In this document: piece after piece, positions 35,889-44,147 of the stretch
Position numbering within the stretch: position 1 is the stretch's first letter
Layout: each line of letters begins with the position of its first letter
Origin: Streptomyces sabulosicollis
Lineage (GTDB): Bacteria; Actinomycetota; Actinomycetes; Streptomycetales; Streptomycetaceae
Reading direction: 5' to 3'
DNA length: 64,000 bases
NCBI RefSeq assembly: GCF_016103465.1
Contig: NZ_JAEEAP010000001.1
Coordinates: 1-64,000 of the forward strand
Notes under the pieces: model-generated
What the model saw: the letters and a program-made list of their open reading frames with translations, nothing else
What the model was told of the DNA's origin: nothing
Database searches by the model: none
Made by a program: the position numbers and the translations under genes

Positions 35889-36140
35889 GGTGGCGATGCC
35901 TCGCCATTGCTTGAGGCGGTTGATGCACCGCTCGGGTGTTGCGCTGCTTGTAGGTCGCGGGGTCGAAGGCCGGTGGTCTGCCTCCCCGGCTGCCGCGACG
36001 CAGCCGATGGCCTTGCCGGTCCGCTGGGACCGGATCACCGCCCGGATGCCGCGCTTGCGCAGATGCTCGCGGATTGCGCGGGAGGAGTGGGCCTTGTCGG
36101 CCGGGACCATGTCCGGCCTGGTGCGGGGCCGACGGCGTCC
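35889..36140 (-). pseudogene. IS5-family transposase C-terminal fragment
   Basis: The minus strand encodes MVPADKAHSSRAIREHLRKR, GIRAVIRSQ and, after a stretch with altered reading, ERCINRLKQWRGIATR. These match the end of IS5-family transposases ('ADKAYSSRAIREHLRRRGI...RCINRLKQWRGLATRYDK'). The 5' half and inverted repeats are not visible. The similarity ends abruptly three bases from the MarR stop, marking an old insertion or deletion junction. Confidence 0.75.
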
Positions 36141-36162
36141 TTGGCGGCCGCTGGAGAAGGAT

Positions 36163-36963
36163 CTAGGCTCGGAACCCCGTGCCCGGCGACGGCGTGTTCG
36201 CGTAGCGGCTGATGAACTCGCGGATCTCCCGGGCGACGAGCTCGGGAGACTCGTAAGGGGCGAGATGTTCCGCGTCCGACAGGAAGACCAGCCGGCCTCC
36301 GGGCATCGCACGGACGTCGGCGATCAACTTGTCCTGCGGGGCGATGGTGTCTCTGCCGCCGATGACGTAGCACGCCGGCACGGCGATCCCGGACAGCTCC
36401 TCGAACATGCTCGTGTAAGCACCGCCACCGGTTCCGAGCCAGCTGCGCCAGAACTGCTCTGTGACAGCACGCGTCATCGTGCGCACGACATCGGTCGTCT
36501 TGCTCGGGTCCAGCGAGATGGCCCCGATGGCCTCCGTGATGGCTTCGACGTCACGGAAGGACCTATGGAACTGTTCGATGACTGGATCGCCCGCCTCGGT
36601 ACCGCCCGCGTTCCACGGCATGAGCGCCATGACCGCGAACACCTGGCCCGGCCGGTTCAGAGCGATCCGCACACTGAGCGCGCCACCGAAGGAGAGACCG
36701 ACGAGGGCGAAGCGTTCGAGGCCGAGCTCATCACAAGCGTCGATCACCGTCTCGGCGATCCGGGCGAGGCTCGATCCGTCGGCACGCGCATGGAGGGAAC
36801 CCGCGTGGCCCGGCAGGTCCATGAGAACGAGGCGATAGCCGTCGAGTAGGGCTGCCACCTCGGACCAGCACTGGAGTGAGCACCCGAGTCCGGGCAGCAG
36901 AACGATCGCGTCCGGCCCGTTTCCCCGCTCCTCGTAGTGGATGCCGTTGTTCGTTTTCGGCAT
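36163..36963 (-). CDS. Alpha/beta hydrolase
   Basis: 266-residue alpha/beta-fold hydrolase. The oxyanion region VLLPGLGCSL is near residue 22, the nucleophile is Ser91 in GLSFGG, the acid Asp205 in GGRDTIAP and the base His233 in AEHLAP. The lid region between them is of usual size. It is the last gene of the minus-strand aromatic-type operon, 66 bases after the flavin monooxygenase. In such a setting it may hydrolyse a ring-cleavage product, a lactone or an ester; I cannot tell which. Confidence 0.82.
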   Translation of the reverse strand: MPKTNNGIHYEERGNGPDAIVLLPGLGCSLQCWSEVAALLDGYRLVLMDLPGHAGSLHARADGSSLARIAETVIDACDELGLERFALVGLSFGGALSVRIALNRPGQVFAVMALMPWNAGGTEAGDPVIEQFHRSFRDVEAITEAIGAISLDPSKTTDVVRTMTRAVTEQFWRSWLGTGGGAYTSMFEELSGIAVPACYVIGGRDTIAPQDKLIADVRAMPGGRLVFLSDAEHLAPYESPELVAREIREFISRYANTPSPGTGFRA

Positions 36964-37029
36964 GAGGTTCCTCCGTGTGTCACGTGATCCGGGCTGTCCT
37001 CGGTCGCCGCGCGAGCGGATGTGACGCCG

Positions 37030-38580
37030 CTACACCAGCGACAGGCTCTCGCGCAGTGAGGCGAGCAGACCCGCCACCTCGGAGAGCCCGGTAGCAGTGC
37101 CGAAGACGTAGAAGTCCGGGCGAACCAGCACGGCCACGACACCGGACTCCTTGAGCCAGTCACTCAGCGCCTCGCCCTCTTCCTGGACCCCCTCGGCGCC
37201 AACCACCACGGACCGCAGCCCGATCGCGCGCTCGAGTTCCGAGACGGCCGCGGCCGTCGCCGCGTCCGGTTCGACCAAGCTGAACAGGGTGAACCCGCGG
37301 CCGAGCACGTCGTCGGACCGCTCGGTCTTCCCGCCACTCGTACGCAGAAGGGGCTGTACCGCCAAGTGGCCGGCCAGCGGTTGTCCGTCTCGGAAGCCCG
37401 CGCCGACAGGCGGCTCGAACGGTGGCGGAAGCTCGGTCGCCGACCGCATCTCCTCACGACGTTGCGCCGCACGAACGGGGTCGGTCTCGCAGACGACGGT
37501 CCCGACCCGCACCGACTCTTCGATGTAGTCGATGACCTGTGGCCTTCTCGAGAGCGTGTACAGGTCCAGCAGCTTCGGGTCCGCGGCGCCGGTCAGCACG
37601 AGGTCGAGCATCCAGCCGAGGGTTGCGGCGTCACGGATGCCGGAGCTCATGCCCTGTCCGAGGAATGGCGGCATGACGTGAGCGGCGTCCCCGGCGAGCA
37701 GAACCGACCGTTGGCGGAACGTATCGGCCACGATGGATCGGAACTGGTAGACGGTCTGCCGGATCACCTCCCCCTCCTGCGGGCCGATCCAGGGGCTGAG
37801 CAACTTCCAGACGCGTTCCGGCTTCACCATCTCGGTGGGATCGTCGCCCTCGACGAGCATGAACTCCCAGCGGAAGTACCGCTGAGCCACTCGGCCCATG
37901 TGGTTCGGCCTCGCGGGGTCGAGTACCTGGCCGGTGTCCGGGATGTCCAGGGTCGGGGCGCCAGGCCAGGGCCGGACGTCAACGACCAGCCAGTCGCCCC
38001 GGAAACCGCGATCTTTCGCCGGAATGCCGCAGAGCGTGCGTACCGCGCTGCTGGCGCCGTCTGCCCCGACCACATAGCGAGCGGTGACGACGCCGCCGTC
38101 CGCCAACGTCACCACCACGTGGTCGGCCCCCTGGCGCAGGTCGACCAGCTCCGCACCGAAACGTACGTCCACAGTGGATGCTCCGCGGACTGCCGCGTCC
38201 AGGGCATCCTCGAGTTCCGGCTGGTAGAAGTGGTACGACGCGTCCCAGCCGGAGGGGGCGGCCCATTCCCTTGGCAGACGCGAGATCACGCTTCCGTCCG
38301 TATTGAGGAATGCATACACACGAGCCGGTTCGGCAATGCGCCGTACCTCGTCGGCAATGCCCAGAGACTGAAAGACGCGCATGATTTCGTGATCGAAGTG
38401 TCCGGCTCGTGGCGTCTCGTAGCGCCCGGCCCGCCGTTCGCACACCAGCACGCGGTGCCCCGACGCCCCCAGCAGAGCAGCCAGGGTCTGACCGACCGGG
38501 CCGTACCCGATGATGAGGACATCCGCGTCCACGGCATCCGGCGTGGACGCGGATGTGCGGGGTTCATCGGCAAGCTTCAT
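37030..38580 (-). CDS. FAD-dependent aromatic hydroxylase, MhpA-like
   Basis: 516-residue class A flavin monooxygenase. The FAD motif IIGYGPVGQTLAALLGASGH begins near residue 24. The middle contains VVGADGASSAVR and the NAD(P)H-and-FAD motif VLLAGDAAHVMPPFLGQGMS. The C-terminal thioredoxin-like domain typical of PheA/MhpA relatives (VLGRGFTLFSLVEPDA to VLVRPDFYVFGTA) is present. Relatives hydroxylate phenols or 3-(3-hydroxyphenyl)propionate ortho to an OH before ring cleavage. The start is ATG at 38580; the upstream GTG at 38628 would add 16 unconserved residues. It fits with the VOC dioxygenase and hydrolases of the operon. Confidence 0.88.
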   Translation of the reverse strand: MKLADEPRTSASTPDAVDADVLIIGYGPVGQTLAALLGASGHRVLVCERRAGRYETPRAGHFDHEIMRVFQSLGIADEVRRIAEPARVYAFLNTDGSVISRLPREWAAPSGWDASYHFYQPELEDALDAAVRGASTVDVRFGAELVDLRQGADHVVVTLADGGVVTARYVVGADGASSAVRTLCGIPAKDRGFRGDWLVVDVRPWPGAPTLDIPDTGQVLDPARPNHMGRVAQRYFRWEFMLVEGDDPTEMVKPERVWKLLSPWIGPQEGEVIRQTVYQFRSIVADTFRQRSVLLAGDAAHVMPPFLGQGMSSGIRDAATLGWMLDLVLTGAADPKLLDLYTLSRRPQVIDYIEESVRVGTVVCETDPVRAAQRREEMRSATELPPPFEPPVGAGFRDGQPLAGHLAVQPLLRTSGGKTERSDDVLGRGFTLFSLVEPDAATAAAVSELERAIGLRSVVVGAEGVQEEGEALSDWLKESGVVAVLVRPDFYVFGTATGLSEVAGLLASLRESLSLV

Positions 38581-38629
38581 GTGTCCCAACCCTTCGCTTA
38601 CACCGGAGCGTGTGTGCCGGAAGACCACC

Positions 38630-39562
38630 TCAGGTGGCGTCGATGTCCAGTACGATCCGGCCGCGGGCGCGGCTGTCCGCGTGGAGCATCCGCCAGGCGT
38701 CGGCGGCCTGCTCCAGCGGGAAGGAGCGATGCACGGGGACGGACAACTTCCCGGACTCGGCGAGCGCAGCCACCTCCGTCAGCTCGTCGGCGTTCGCGCG
38801 TGCCCACACCAATTGGCCACCCTGGTCGGGAGCGGTGATGTCGGCCACGGAGGCGACCCGGGCGGGATCCTTCAAGACCTTCCGCGAGACGGCCACCGCG
38901 TCCCCGCCGTAGAAGTCGAGCGCCGCGTCGACGCCCTCTGGCGCGAGCTCACGCACCCGGTCGGCCAGTCCTTCTCCGTAGGTGATCGGTGTGGCGCCGA
39001 GTTCACGCAGGTAGTCGTGGTTGCGCTCGCTGGCGGTGCCGATGACGTGTGCGCCCCGGGTGACTGAGATCTGCACGCCGAGCGTGCCGACCCCACCTGC
39101 GGCCCCGTGGATCAGGACGGTGTCGCCCTCGCTGATGTTGATGCGTTTGATGGCCTGGTAAGCCGTCAGCCCGTTCAGCGGCAGACACGCCGAATGCAGC
39201 CAGTCCCAGGACTCCGGCTTGCGTGCCAGCGTGCGGACCGGGGCTGAAACCAGTTCGGCGTAGGCGCCGTTCTGCGCCCAGTCCTTGAGGACGAAGCCGA
39301 TCACCTCGTCGCCGATCTCGAACTCGGTGGCGCCGAAACCGCGAGCCTCGACGACGCCGGCCATCTCGAAGCCCGGGATGAGGGGAAAGTGGGTCACCAT
39401 GATGCCGTCGAGATTGCCCACGGCGATCTTTTCGTCGGCCGGGTTCACTCCGGCTGCCTTGACCCGGACCAGGAATTCCCCGGGCGCGACCGCCGGTGTC
39501 GGCAGTTCCGTGAGCTCCAGGTCGTCCGCGCCGCCGTAACGCGGGAGTGCGATAGCTTTCAT
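38630..39562 (-). CDS. NADP-dependent quinone-type oxidoreductase (MDR, zinc-free)
   Basis: 310-residue medium-chain dehydrogenase/reductase. It starts MKAIALPRYGGADDLELTEL, with VKAAGVNPADEKIA and the nucleotide-binding GAAGGVGTLG at 153-162. The zinc ligands of alcohol dehydrogenases are absent, so it belongs to the QOR/enoyl-reductase branch. ATG at 39562 with GAGGTG before it gives the usual N-terminus; a GTG at 39619 overlaps the preceding stop (GTGA) and would add 19 residues. It probably reduces a quinone or an alpha,beta-unsaturated intermediate in the operon's pathway. Confidence 0.82.
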   Translation of the reverse strand: MKAIALPRYGGADDLELTELPTPAVAPGEFLVRVKAAGVNPADEKIAVGNLDGIMVTHFPLIPGFEMAGVVEARGFGATEFEIGDEVIGFVLKDWAQNGAYAELVSAPVRTLARKPESWDWLHSACLPLNGLTAYQAIKRINISEGDTVLIHGAAGGVGTLGVQISVTRGAHVIGTASERNHDYLRELGATPITYGEGLADRVRELAPEGVDAALDFYGGDAVAVSRKVLKDPARVASVADITAPDQGGQLVWARANADELTEVAALAESGKLSVPVHRSFPLEQAADAWRMLHADSRARGRIVLDIDAT

Positions 39563-39615
39563 GGTCACCTCAATGGTCTTGTCCGCTGTTGGGAGTCGGA
39601 TGTGTGTCGCCTGGG

Positions 39616-40698
39616 TCACGCGCGGCCGAGCTGGGCACGGAACCAGTCACAGACGAACTCCGTGCGCTCGGCCGAGTGGTTGTACATGGTGTGGTCGCCG
39701 TCGTCCCAAACCCGCAGGGTGGGATGCGCCGACAGGTCGAGGAACACCTTCTGCTGGTCGAGGCTGACCAGCGGGTCGTTGCCGCCGTGCAGCACGAGCA
39801 TCGCGGCGCTCGTGCGCTCGACCGCCGGGTCGAGCCACAGGGTGCGGAAGACGGCCGCGGCTTCGTCGTCGGTGTCGACGCCCAGGAGCGCCCGCGCTTG
39901 TTCGCGTGCGGTCCGGAACGGCAGTGGCTCCGGCTTCGCGTTGGCCCCGTTGACGCAGCACGCGCCGAAACGGCTGTCGTGCACCGCGGCACGGGCGGCG
40001 AGCAGTCCACCGAAGCTGTTTCCCCACACCCCGTACCGGCCGCCGTAGCCGGTGAGGGCACGCACGGCGTCCAGGGCAGCGCTGAAGGCTCGGTCGACGT
40101 TCCCGTCGAGGTGGAGTCCGCCGGTCATGCGCGTATCACCCTGGCCGGGTGTCTCGAGCAGGACAGCGGACAGTCCCCGCCGGGCCAGGGCTTCGGCCTG
40201 CTGATGGAAGGCCGGGCCCCAACCGCTCTGCCCGCCGACAATGACCACCGTGGGGCCAGGGCGAGCGCCGGAGCGACTGACGAACCAGGCGGTGCAGTGG
40301 CTCTGCCGGAACGGGATCGACAGCCGTTCCACGCGCAACTCGGTGTCGAGCTCGGCCGCGGCCCGGTAGGCCCGGGTGAGCCGGACGTAGAGCGCGCGTT
40401 TGGCCGGGTGGTCGGTGTTGAAGGCCATCTGCGCGAAGATCAGGGAGGCCGTTGCCCGGCGATAGCACGCGACCGCGGTTTCGGCATCGCCGCGGTCGGC
40501 GGCCGCCTCCGCGCGGGTCAACTGCGCCTCGGCCAGACGAGTCGCGACCTCGTGCCACGGTTCCGAGACGGCCGCGTTGGCCAGGTGGACGGCGTCCCCG
40601 TGGTCCATGCCGTAATCGAGCATGCGGGACAACGGCATGGCACGCAGCAACGCGGCCCGAAGCTTGGCCGGGTCCTCCGCCGATACGGGAGCGTCCAT
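39616..40698 (-). CDS. FrsA/DHPON-hydrolase-like alpha/beta hydrolase
   Basis: 360-residue alpha/beta hydrolase with a helical N-terminal extension (about 120 residues), like the FrsA/DUF1100 and 2,6-dihydroxypseudooxynicotine hydrolase group, which includes C-C bond hydrolases. The nucleophile is Ser228 in GNSFGG, the acid Asp308 in HGGNDPLVS and the base His336 in DDGDHTMYNH. The start ATG overlaps the upstream FAH-family stop by one base. In an aromatic operon it could cleave the ring-fission product, an alternative to an MhpC-type hydrolase. Exact chemistry is inferred. Confidence 0.8.
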   Translation of the reverse strand: MDAPVSAEDPAKLRAALLRAMPLSRMLDYGMDHGDAVHLANAAVSEPWHEVATRLAEAQLTRAEAAADRGDAETAVACYRRATASLIFAQMAFNTDHPAKRALYVRLTRAYRAAAELDTELRVERLSIPFRQSHCTAWFVSRSGARPGPTVVIVGGQSGWGPAFHQQAEALARRGLSAVLLETPGQGDTRMTGGLHLDGNVDRAFSAALDAVRALTGYGGRYGVWGNSFGGLLAARAAVHDSRFGACCVNGANAKPEPLPFRTAREQARALLGVDTDDEAAAVFRTLWLDPAVERTSAAMLVLHGGNDPLVSLDQQKVFLDLSAHPTLRVWDDGDHTMYNHSAERTEFVCDWFRAQLGRA

Positions 40699-41681
40699 CA
40701 GCGCGCGACTCCGTCGGTGAAGCGCGGTCGTGTTCCGTCCTCCTGCCCTGTCGCGCCCCGGGTTCGCAACGGAATGACCGGCGCCGCCTCGGTGACGGTA
40801 TTGCGCAACTCACCGAGACCTTCGACCGCCGCGACGACCTCGTCGCCCGGCTGCAACCAGGGGTAGGTCGCCGCGTCGTCAGTGCGGGAGAGCTCCAGCA
40901 CGCAGCCGGTGCCGCAGGTGCCGGAGCCGATCACATCGCCCGGCCTCACTTCGGCGCCGCGGGAGGCGTAGGCGATCATCTCGCCGAACGACCAGTGGAT
41001 GTCCGACCACAGGGCGCGGGAGTAGGGGGCACCGTTGACCGTGCAGGTCATTTCGAGACGGTATCCGTTGCCCTCGCGGAAGTCGGCGATCTCGTCCGGG
41101 GTCACGAAGTACGGGCCGAGGCTCGTCGCGGTGTCCTTGCCTTTCACCGGCCCCATCGACAGCTTCATCTCGCGCTGCTGAACGTCCCGGCCGCTCCAGT
41201 CGTTGAGCACACAGTAACCGGCGATGCCGTGTTCGGCGTCCTGGGCGGTCAGGTCGCGGCCGCCGTGCCCCACCACCGCGGCGACCTCCAACTCGAAGTC
41301 GAAACGCTCCGCACCCGGCGTCATCGGCACCGGCCCGCAGCCCATCACGGCGTAGGGGCTGGAGAAGTAGAAGACGGGCAGCTCATACCAGTCCGGTTCC
41401 ATCTCGAGGCCCCGCCAGGCGCGCCCTGCCCGGACATGCTGTTCGAAGGCATAGAAGTCGCGGACGGTCGGAGGCGTCGCGATCGGCGACAGGGGAACAA
41501 TATCCGGAAGCGGCACGGTCGCGCCGCGCCGCAGCGCGGTCCGCCCAGCCGCGAGCAACTCGGCCTCGCCGGCCTCGATGAGAGGCAGCAGGTCTGTCAA
41601 GCCGTCGACGACCCGGACCAGGTCACCGTCCACCACGCCCACGCGTGAGGACAGCCCGTCCGCGTAGCGAACGAACTTCAC
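40698..41681 (-). CDS. Fumarylacetoacetate hydrolase family protein
   Basis: 327-residue FAH-fold enzyme. The metal-binding acidic set is recognisable: Asp75 in RDFYAFEQH, Glu130 and Glu132 in FDFELEVAAVVG, and Asp161 in LNDWSGRDVQ. KGKDTATSLGPYFVTPDE and the C-terminal GDVIGSGTCGTGC are also typical. Such enzymes hydrolyse or decarboxylate beta-keto acids and ring-cleavage products. The length fits two-domain FAH proteins. It overlaps the genes on both sides by one to four bases, so it is the translational core of the operon. Specific substrate unknown. Confidence 0.88.
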   Translation of the reverse strand: MKFVRYADGLSSRVGVVDGDLVRVVDGLTDLLPLIEAGEAELLAAGRTALRRGATVPLPDIVPLSPIATPPTVRDFYAFEQHVRAGRAWRGLEMEPDWYELPVFYFSSPYAVMGCGPVPMTPGAERFDFELEVAAVVGHGGRDLTAQDAEHGIAGYCVLNDWSGRDVQQREMKLSMGPVKGKDTATSLGPYFVTPDEIADFREGNGYRLEMTCTVNGAPYSRALWSDIHWSFGEMIAYASRGAEVRPGDVIGSGTCGTGCVLELSRTDDAATYPWLQPGDEVVAAVEGLGELRNTVTEAAPVIPLRTRGATGQEDGTRPRFTDGVAR

Positions 41682-42256
41682 TGCCTTACCTCCTTGGCTG
41701 CGGCGCCATCGGCTGCCACCGCTTGTTCGCGCGTCCAGGCGCGGTAACTCTCCTCGGTGAAACCCGTCGCGCCGTGGCGCTCGACCGAAGCCCGGATGGC
41801 GTCCAGAAGCTCCTCGGGACCGGTCTCGATGTCGATGTGCTCGACGAAGGGCTGTCGTGCCACGAACCCGGTCTGCCAGTAGACCTCACACCGGTTGCCC
41901 TCCGGATCGTAGAAGTAGACACCGACGGCATTGCCGTGCGAGACGATCATGTCGAGCCGGACGTCGTGCTCCCGGAAACGCCGATGGAAGCCGAGGACGT
42001 CCTCGAAGCGCGCGCACCGGAACGACACCTGCTGGATGAGCTTGATGCCGACCGGCGCGTCCCGCCCCTCGGCCAGGAGCAGTTCGTGATGTTCGGTGTC
42101 CGGCCGGGCGGACAGGAACCAGATGCCCAGCCGCTCGTCGTGGTCGGTGACCGTCAGTCCGAGGACTTCGGTGTAGAACGCGAGCTGCCTGCTCACGTCG
42201 TGACAGCGCAGGCCGACATGGCCGAGTTCCGCGACGGACGGCGTTGGAGTCGTCAC
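41678..42256 (-). CDS. VOC-family extradiol dioxygenase-like protein
   Basis: 192-residue vicinal-oxygen-chelate protein with two beta-alpha-beta3 modules. The likely iron ligands are His13 (LGHVGLRCHD), His57 (DTEHHELLL) and Glu124 (NRCEVYW), the pattern of small type I extradiol dioxygenases. GVYFYDPEGNRCEVYWQTG is a typical VOC ending. The start is GTG at 42256 with GGAGGAG five bases upstream. It is the first gene of the operon, facing the IclR regulator; as a catecholic-ring-cleaving enzyme it would feed the FAH-type and alpha/beta hydrolases downstream. Glyoxalase or other VOC activity cannot be ruled out. Confidence 0.8.
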   Translation of the reverse strand: MTTPTPSVAELGHVGLRCHDVSRQLAFYTEVLGLTVTDHDERLGIWFLSARPDTEHHELLLAEGRDAPVGIKLIQQVSFRCARFEDVLGFHRRFREHDVRLDMIVSHGNAVGVYFYDPEGNRCEVYWQTGFVARQPFVEHIDIETGPEELLDAIRASVERHGATGFTEESYRAWTREQAVAADGAAAKEVRQ

Positions 42257-42275
42257 GGCGCTCCTCCGAGGCAGC

Positions 42276-42374
42276 GTTCTGCACAACAGATCATGTTCTG
42301 CAGAGTAACCCGGCCCCAGTACCTGGTCAACGGGTGATGTTCTTCAGCACAGCAGGCGTTCTGTACAGCAGAAC
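42276..42374. promoter_or_regulatory. IclR operator array (four related repeats)
   Basis: The divergent gap before the VOC gene has four copies of a GTTCTG-N5-CAGAAC pattern. They are GTTCTGCACAACAGATC at 42276-42292, GTTCTGCAGAGTAAC at 42295-42309, GTTCTTCAGCACAGCAG at 42339-42355 and the perfect GTTCTGTACAGCAGAAC at 42358-42374. They form two pairs, with 19-base start-to-start spacing in each, which fits a tetrameric IclR protein. The likely regulator is encoded at 42649. Confidence 0.7.
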
Positions 42375-42648
42375 AAAGACAAGGCGGTACATCGGCGGGA
42401 TGGCGGCTACGGCGGTGACTCCGACCGGCGGGAAGGACCCGCTCCGACCCGCTCGCGGAAGGTGCTCGAAGGCGGCTCCGGAGCCTCCGGCGGCGCCGTG
42501 ACGCACCACCAACACGGCTGCGGACTGACTCGCGAGATGCGCCGAGACGTCGAGGGGGGACTGCGGTTATTCTGGCAGGCGAAATGCAATTCCGATCACC
42601 AGAACAGCCGCGCCGCAGTGACGACGGCGAGATGGAGGGGTTGTGGCA

Positions 42649-43401
42649 GTGCCGGCCGCCTACCCGGTGGAATCGATCGACAACGCCGCGCGGATCCTGC
42701 TGATGCTGGTGGACAACCCGTCGTTGCGAGTTGCCGACGTGTCCGCCGAGCTCGGAGTGGCCAGGTCGACCGCTCATCGGATGCTGACCACCCTGCAGGC
42801 CCGCGACCTGCTCCGCCAGGACCCCCGGACCAAGGGCTACGGACCTGGACCCGCCCTGGCCAGGCTCGGCATCGCCGTGATGGGGGCAGTCGCCCTCCGC
42901 GACGAAGCGCGTCCCCTGCTGGAAAAGCTCGTCGAAGACACCTCCGAAACCGCGCATCTGCTCGTACTGGAAGGCACAGAGACCGTCTTCGTCGAAGGTG
43001 TGGAGAGCCAGCAGGTCATCCGTGCCGGGATGCGTACCGGGCAGCGAGGCCCGGCGCACGCGTCTGCCGCAGGGAAAGTGCTGCTCGCCGAGCTTTCCCG
43101 CGAAGAGTTGCGGCGCCGCTATCCGGGCACGCGGCTGCGAGGCGGAACCGAGCGCGCGGTGAGCACCCGCCGGGCGCTCGAGGCCGAGCTCGAGAAGGTA
43201 AGGGAGACCGGCTACGCCACCAACATGGAGGAAAGCGAATGGGACCTCTGCGCGGTGGCCGCCCCGGTACGGAACCGGCAGGGCGTGGCCTGCGGTGCGC
43301 TGTCTGTATCCGGCCCGGCGAGGCGGGCCGACGCCAAACTCGCCCTCCTCAGCGGCGCTGTCGTCGCCGCCGCCACCGAACTCGGCGCGCGGCTCGGTTA
43401 G
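42649..43401 (+). CDS. IclR-family transcriptional regulator
   Basis: 250 residues. The N-terminal winged HTH includes ESIDNAARILLMLVDNP, LRVADVSAELGVARSTAHRM and LLRQDPRTKGYGPGPAL. The C-terminal effector domain has TETVFVEGVESQQVIR, RGPAHASAAGKVLLAEL and GYATNMEESEWDLCAVAAPV, all IclR hallmarks. GTG at 42649 lies eight bases after GGAGGGG; a GTG at 42643 is too close to it. Divergent from the six-gene aromatic-type operon, with repeated operator-like sites between, so it is probably the pathway-specific regulator responding to an aromatic acid. Confidence 0.9.
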   Translation: MPAAYPVESIDNAARILLMLVDNPSLRVADVSAELGVARSTAHRMLTTLQARDLLRQDPRTKGYGPGPALARLGIAVMGAVALRDEARPLLEKLVEDTSETAHLLVLEGTETVFVEGVESQQVIRAGMRTGQRGPAHASAAGKVLLAELSREELRRRYPGTRLRGGTERAVSTRRALEAELEKVRETGYATNMEESEWDLCAVAAPVRNRQGVACGALSVSGPARRADAKLALLSGAVVAAATELGARLG

Positions 43402-43402
43402 G

Positions 43403-43630
43403 GCGCAGACTGAGCCCTCCGTTCTGGCGGTGGGTGAGGCTCGAGGGCCGGCTGGTGGAGGTGGCGAGGCGCCTGGTAGACGGGTTGTCGACCAAGAGCA
43501 ACCGCAACACCAGGCGTCAGCCCGGCGCCCTGGCACACACGCTTGCGCTCCTCGGATTCCGGCCCCGGATCCAGCACCGCCTGATCCGGCAGCGCGTCAA
43601 CGGCACCGGACGGCTTCTCCTCGTGGGCAG
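43403..43630 (-). pseudogene. Decayed 5' end of a second tap gene
   Basis: One minus-strand frame reads AVDALPDQAVLDPGPESEE then RKRVCQGAGLTPGVAVAL and EPHPPPERRAQSAP with a stop. The intact Tap protein at 48293-50629 reads AVDALLEQAVLDPLPEPAE, RKRLREAAGLTQEQIAKAL and EPRPPKRAAYARLL. DNA upstream of the match also resembles the tap start region with small deletions (CTCTGCCCACGAGGAGAAG against CTCTTGTCCAGCGAGGAAG). Only the HTH-containing N-terminus survives, with no usable start, and the fragment ends at the IclR stop. Confidence 0.7.
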
Positions 43631-43695
43631 AGTGCCGTGCCGCTGCAGCGGCCGTTCACGGGCCACCGGTTCGCGGGGCCCGTCGATCGCGTCGA

Positions 43696-44100
43696 TTGCC
43701 AGGCAAGCCCCTGGAGAGGGCCCGGTCCATCATCGGTCCACACCGTCCCGGCGACGGGTCGCCCCGGCGCGGACAGCGGCGTGTCCGGGCGACACTCGCC
43801 ATAGCGGCAGCCGCCTGCACCGCCGCCATCGTCGTGACCGTGACGGTCACCGCCGACGGCGGCTCCGGAGCCGATCCCGACGCCGCAGGCAGGGGACAGA
43901 CGTTCCCGCAGGCTCTCGCCTGCGCGAACGCCGTAGTCGAGGGTGACCTCGCCTCGGTGCGCCCCGCCGACCAGGGCGGCATACAGGTACCCGTGTCCGT
44001 GGACCGGTGGTTCAAGCCCAGCACAGGCCCTGCCACCGCAAAGGGCTTCGCCGTCGTCCCCGCCATTGACGGGTCGAACGCACCCTGGGCTGGATCATGA
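43696..44100 (+). CDS. Hypothetical protein with one membrane segment (possibly truncated)
   Basis: 134-residue frame from a TTG with no convincing RBS. Residues about 33-52 form one hydrophobic segment (LAIAAAACTAAIVVTVTVTA). A short region after it (FPQALACANAVVEGDLASVR, VDRWFKPSTGPA) resembles extracytoplasmic domains of Streptomyces anchored proteins, but the end looks shortened. I do not recognise a family. It lies between the tap relic and the Clp-N protein, so it may itself be a remnant. Confidence 0.35.
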   Translation: MPGKPLERARSIIGPHRPGDGSPRRGQRRVRATLAIAAAACTAAIVVTVTVTADGGSGADPDAAGRGQTFPQALACANAVVEGDLASVRPADQGGIQVPVSVDRWFKPSTGPATAKGFAVVPAIDGSNAPWAGS

Positions 44101-44147
44101 ATGCCCGCCGCAACGTCCGTGCCTGCGAACGCTTAGCCCAGCACCGG

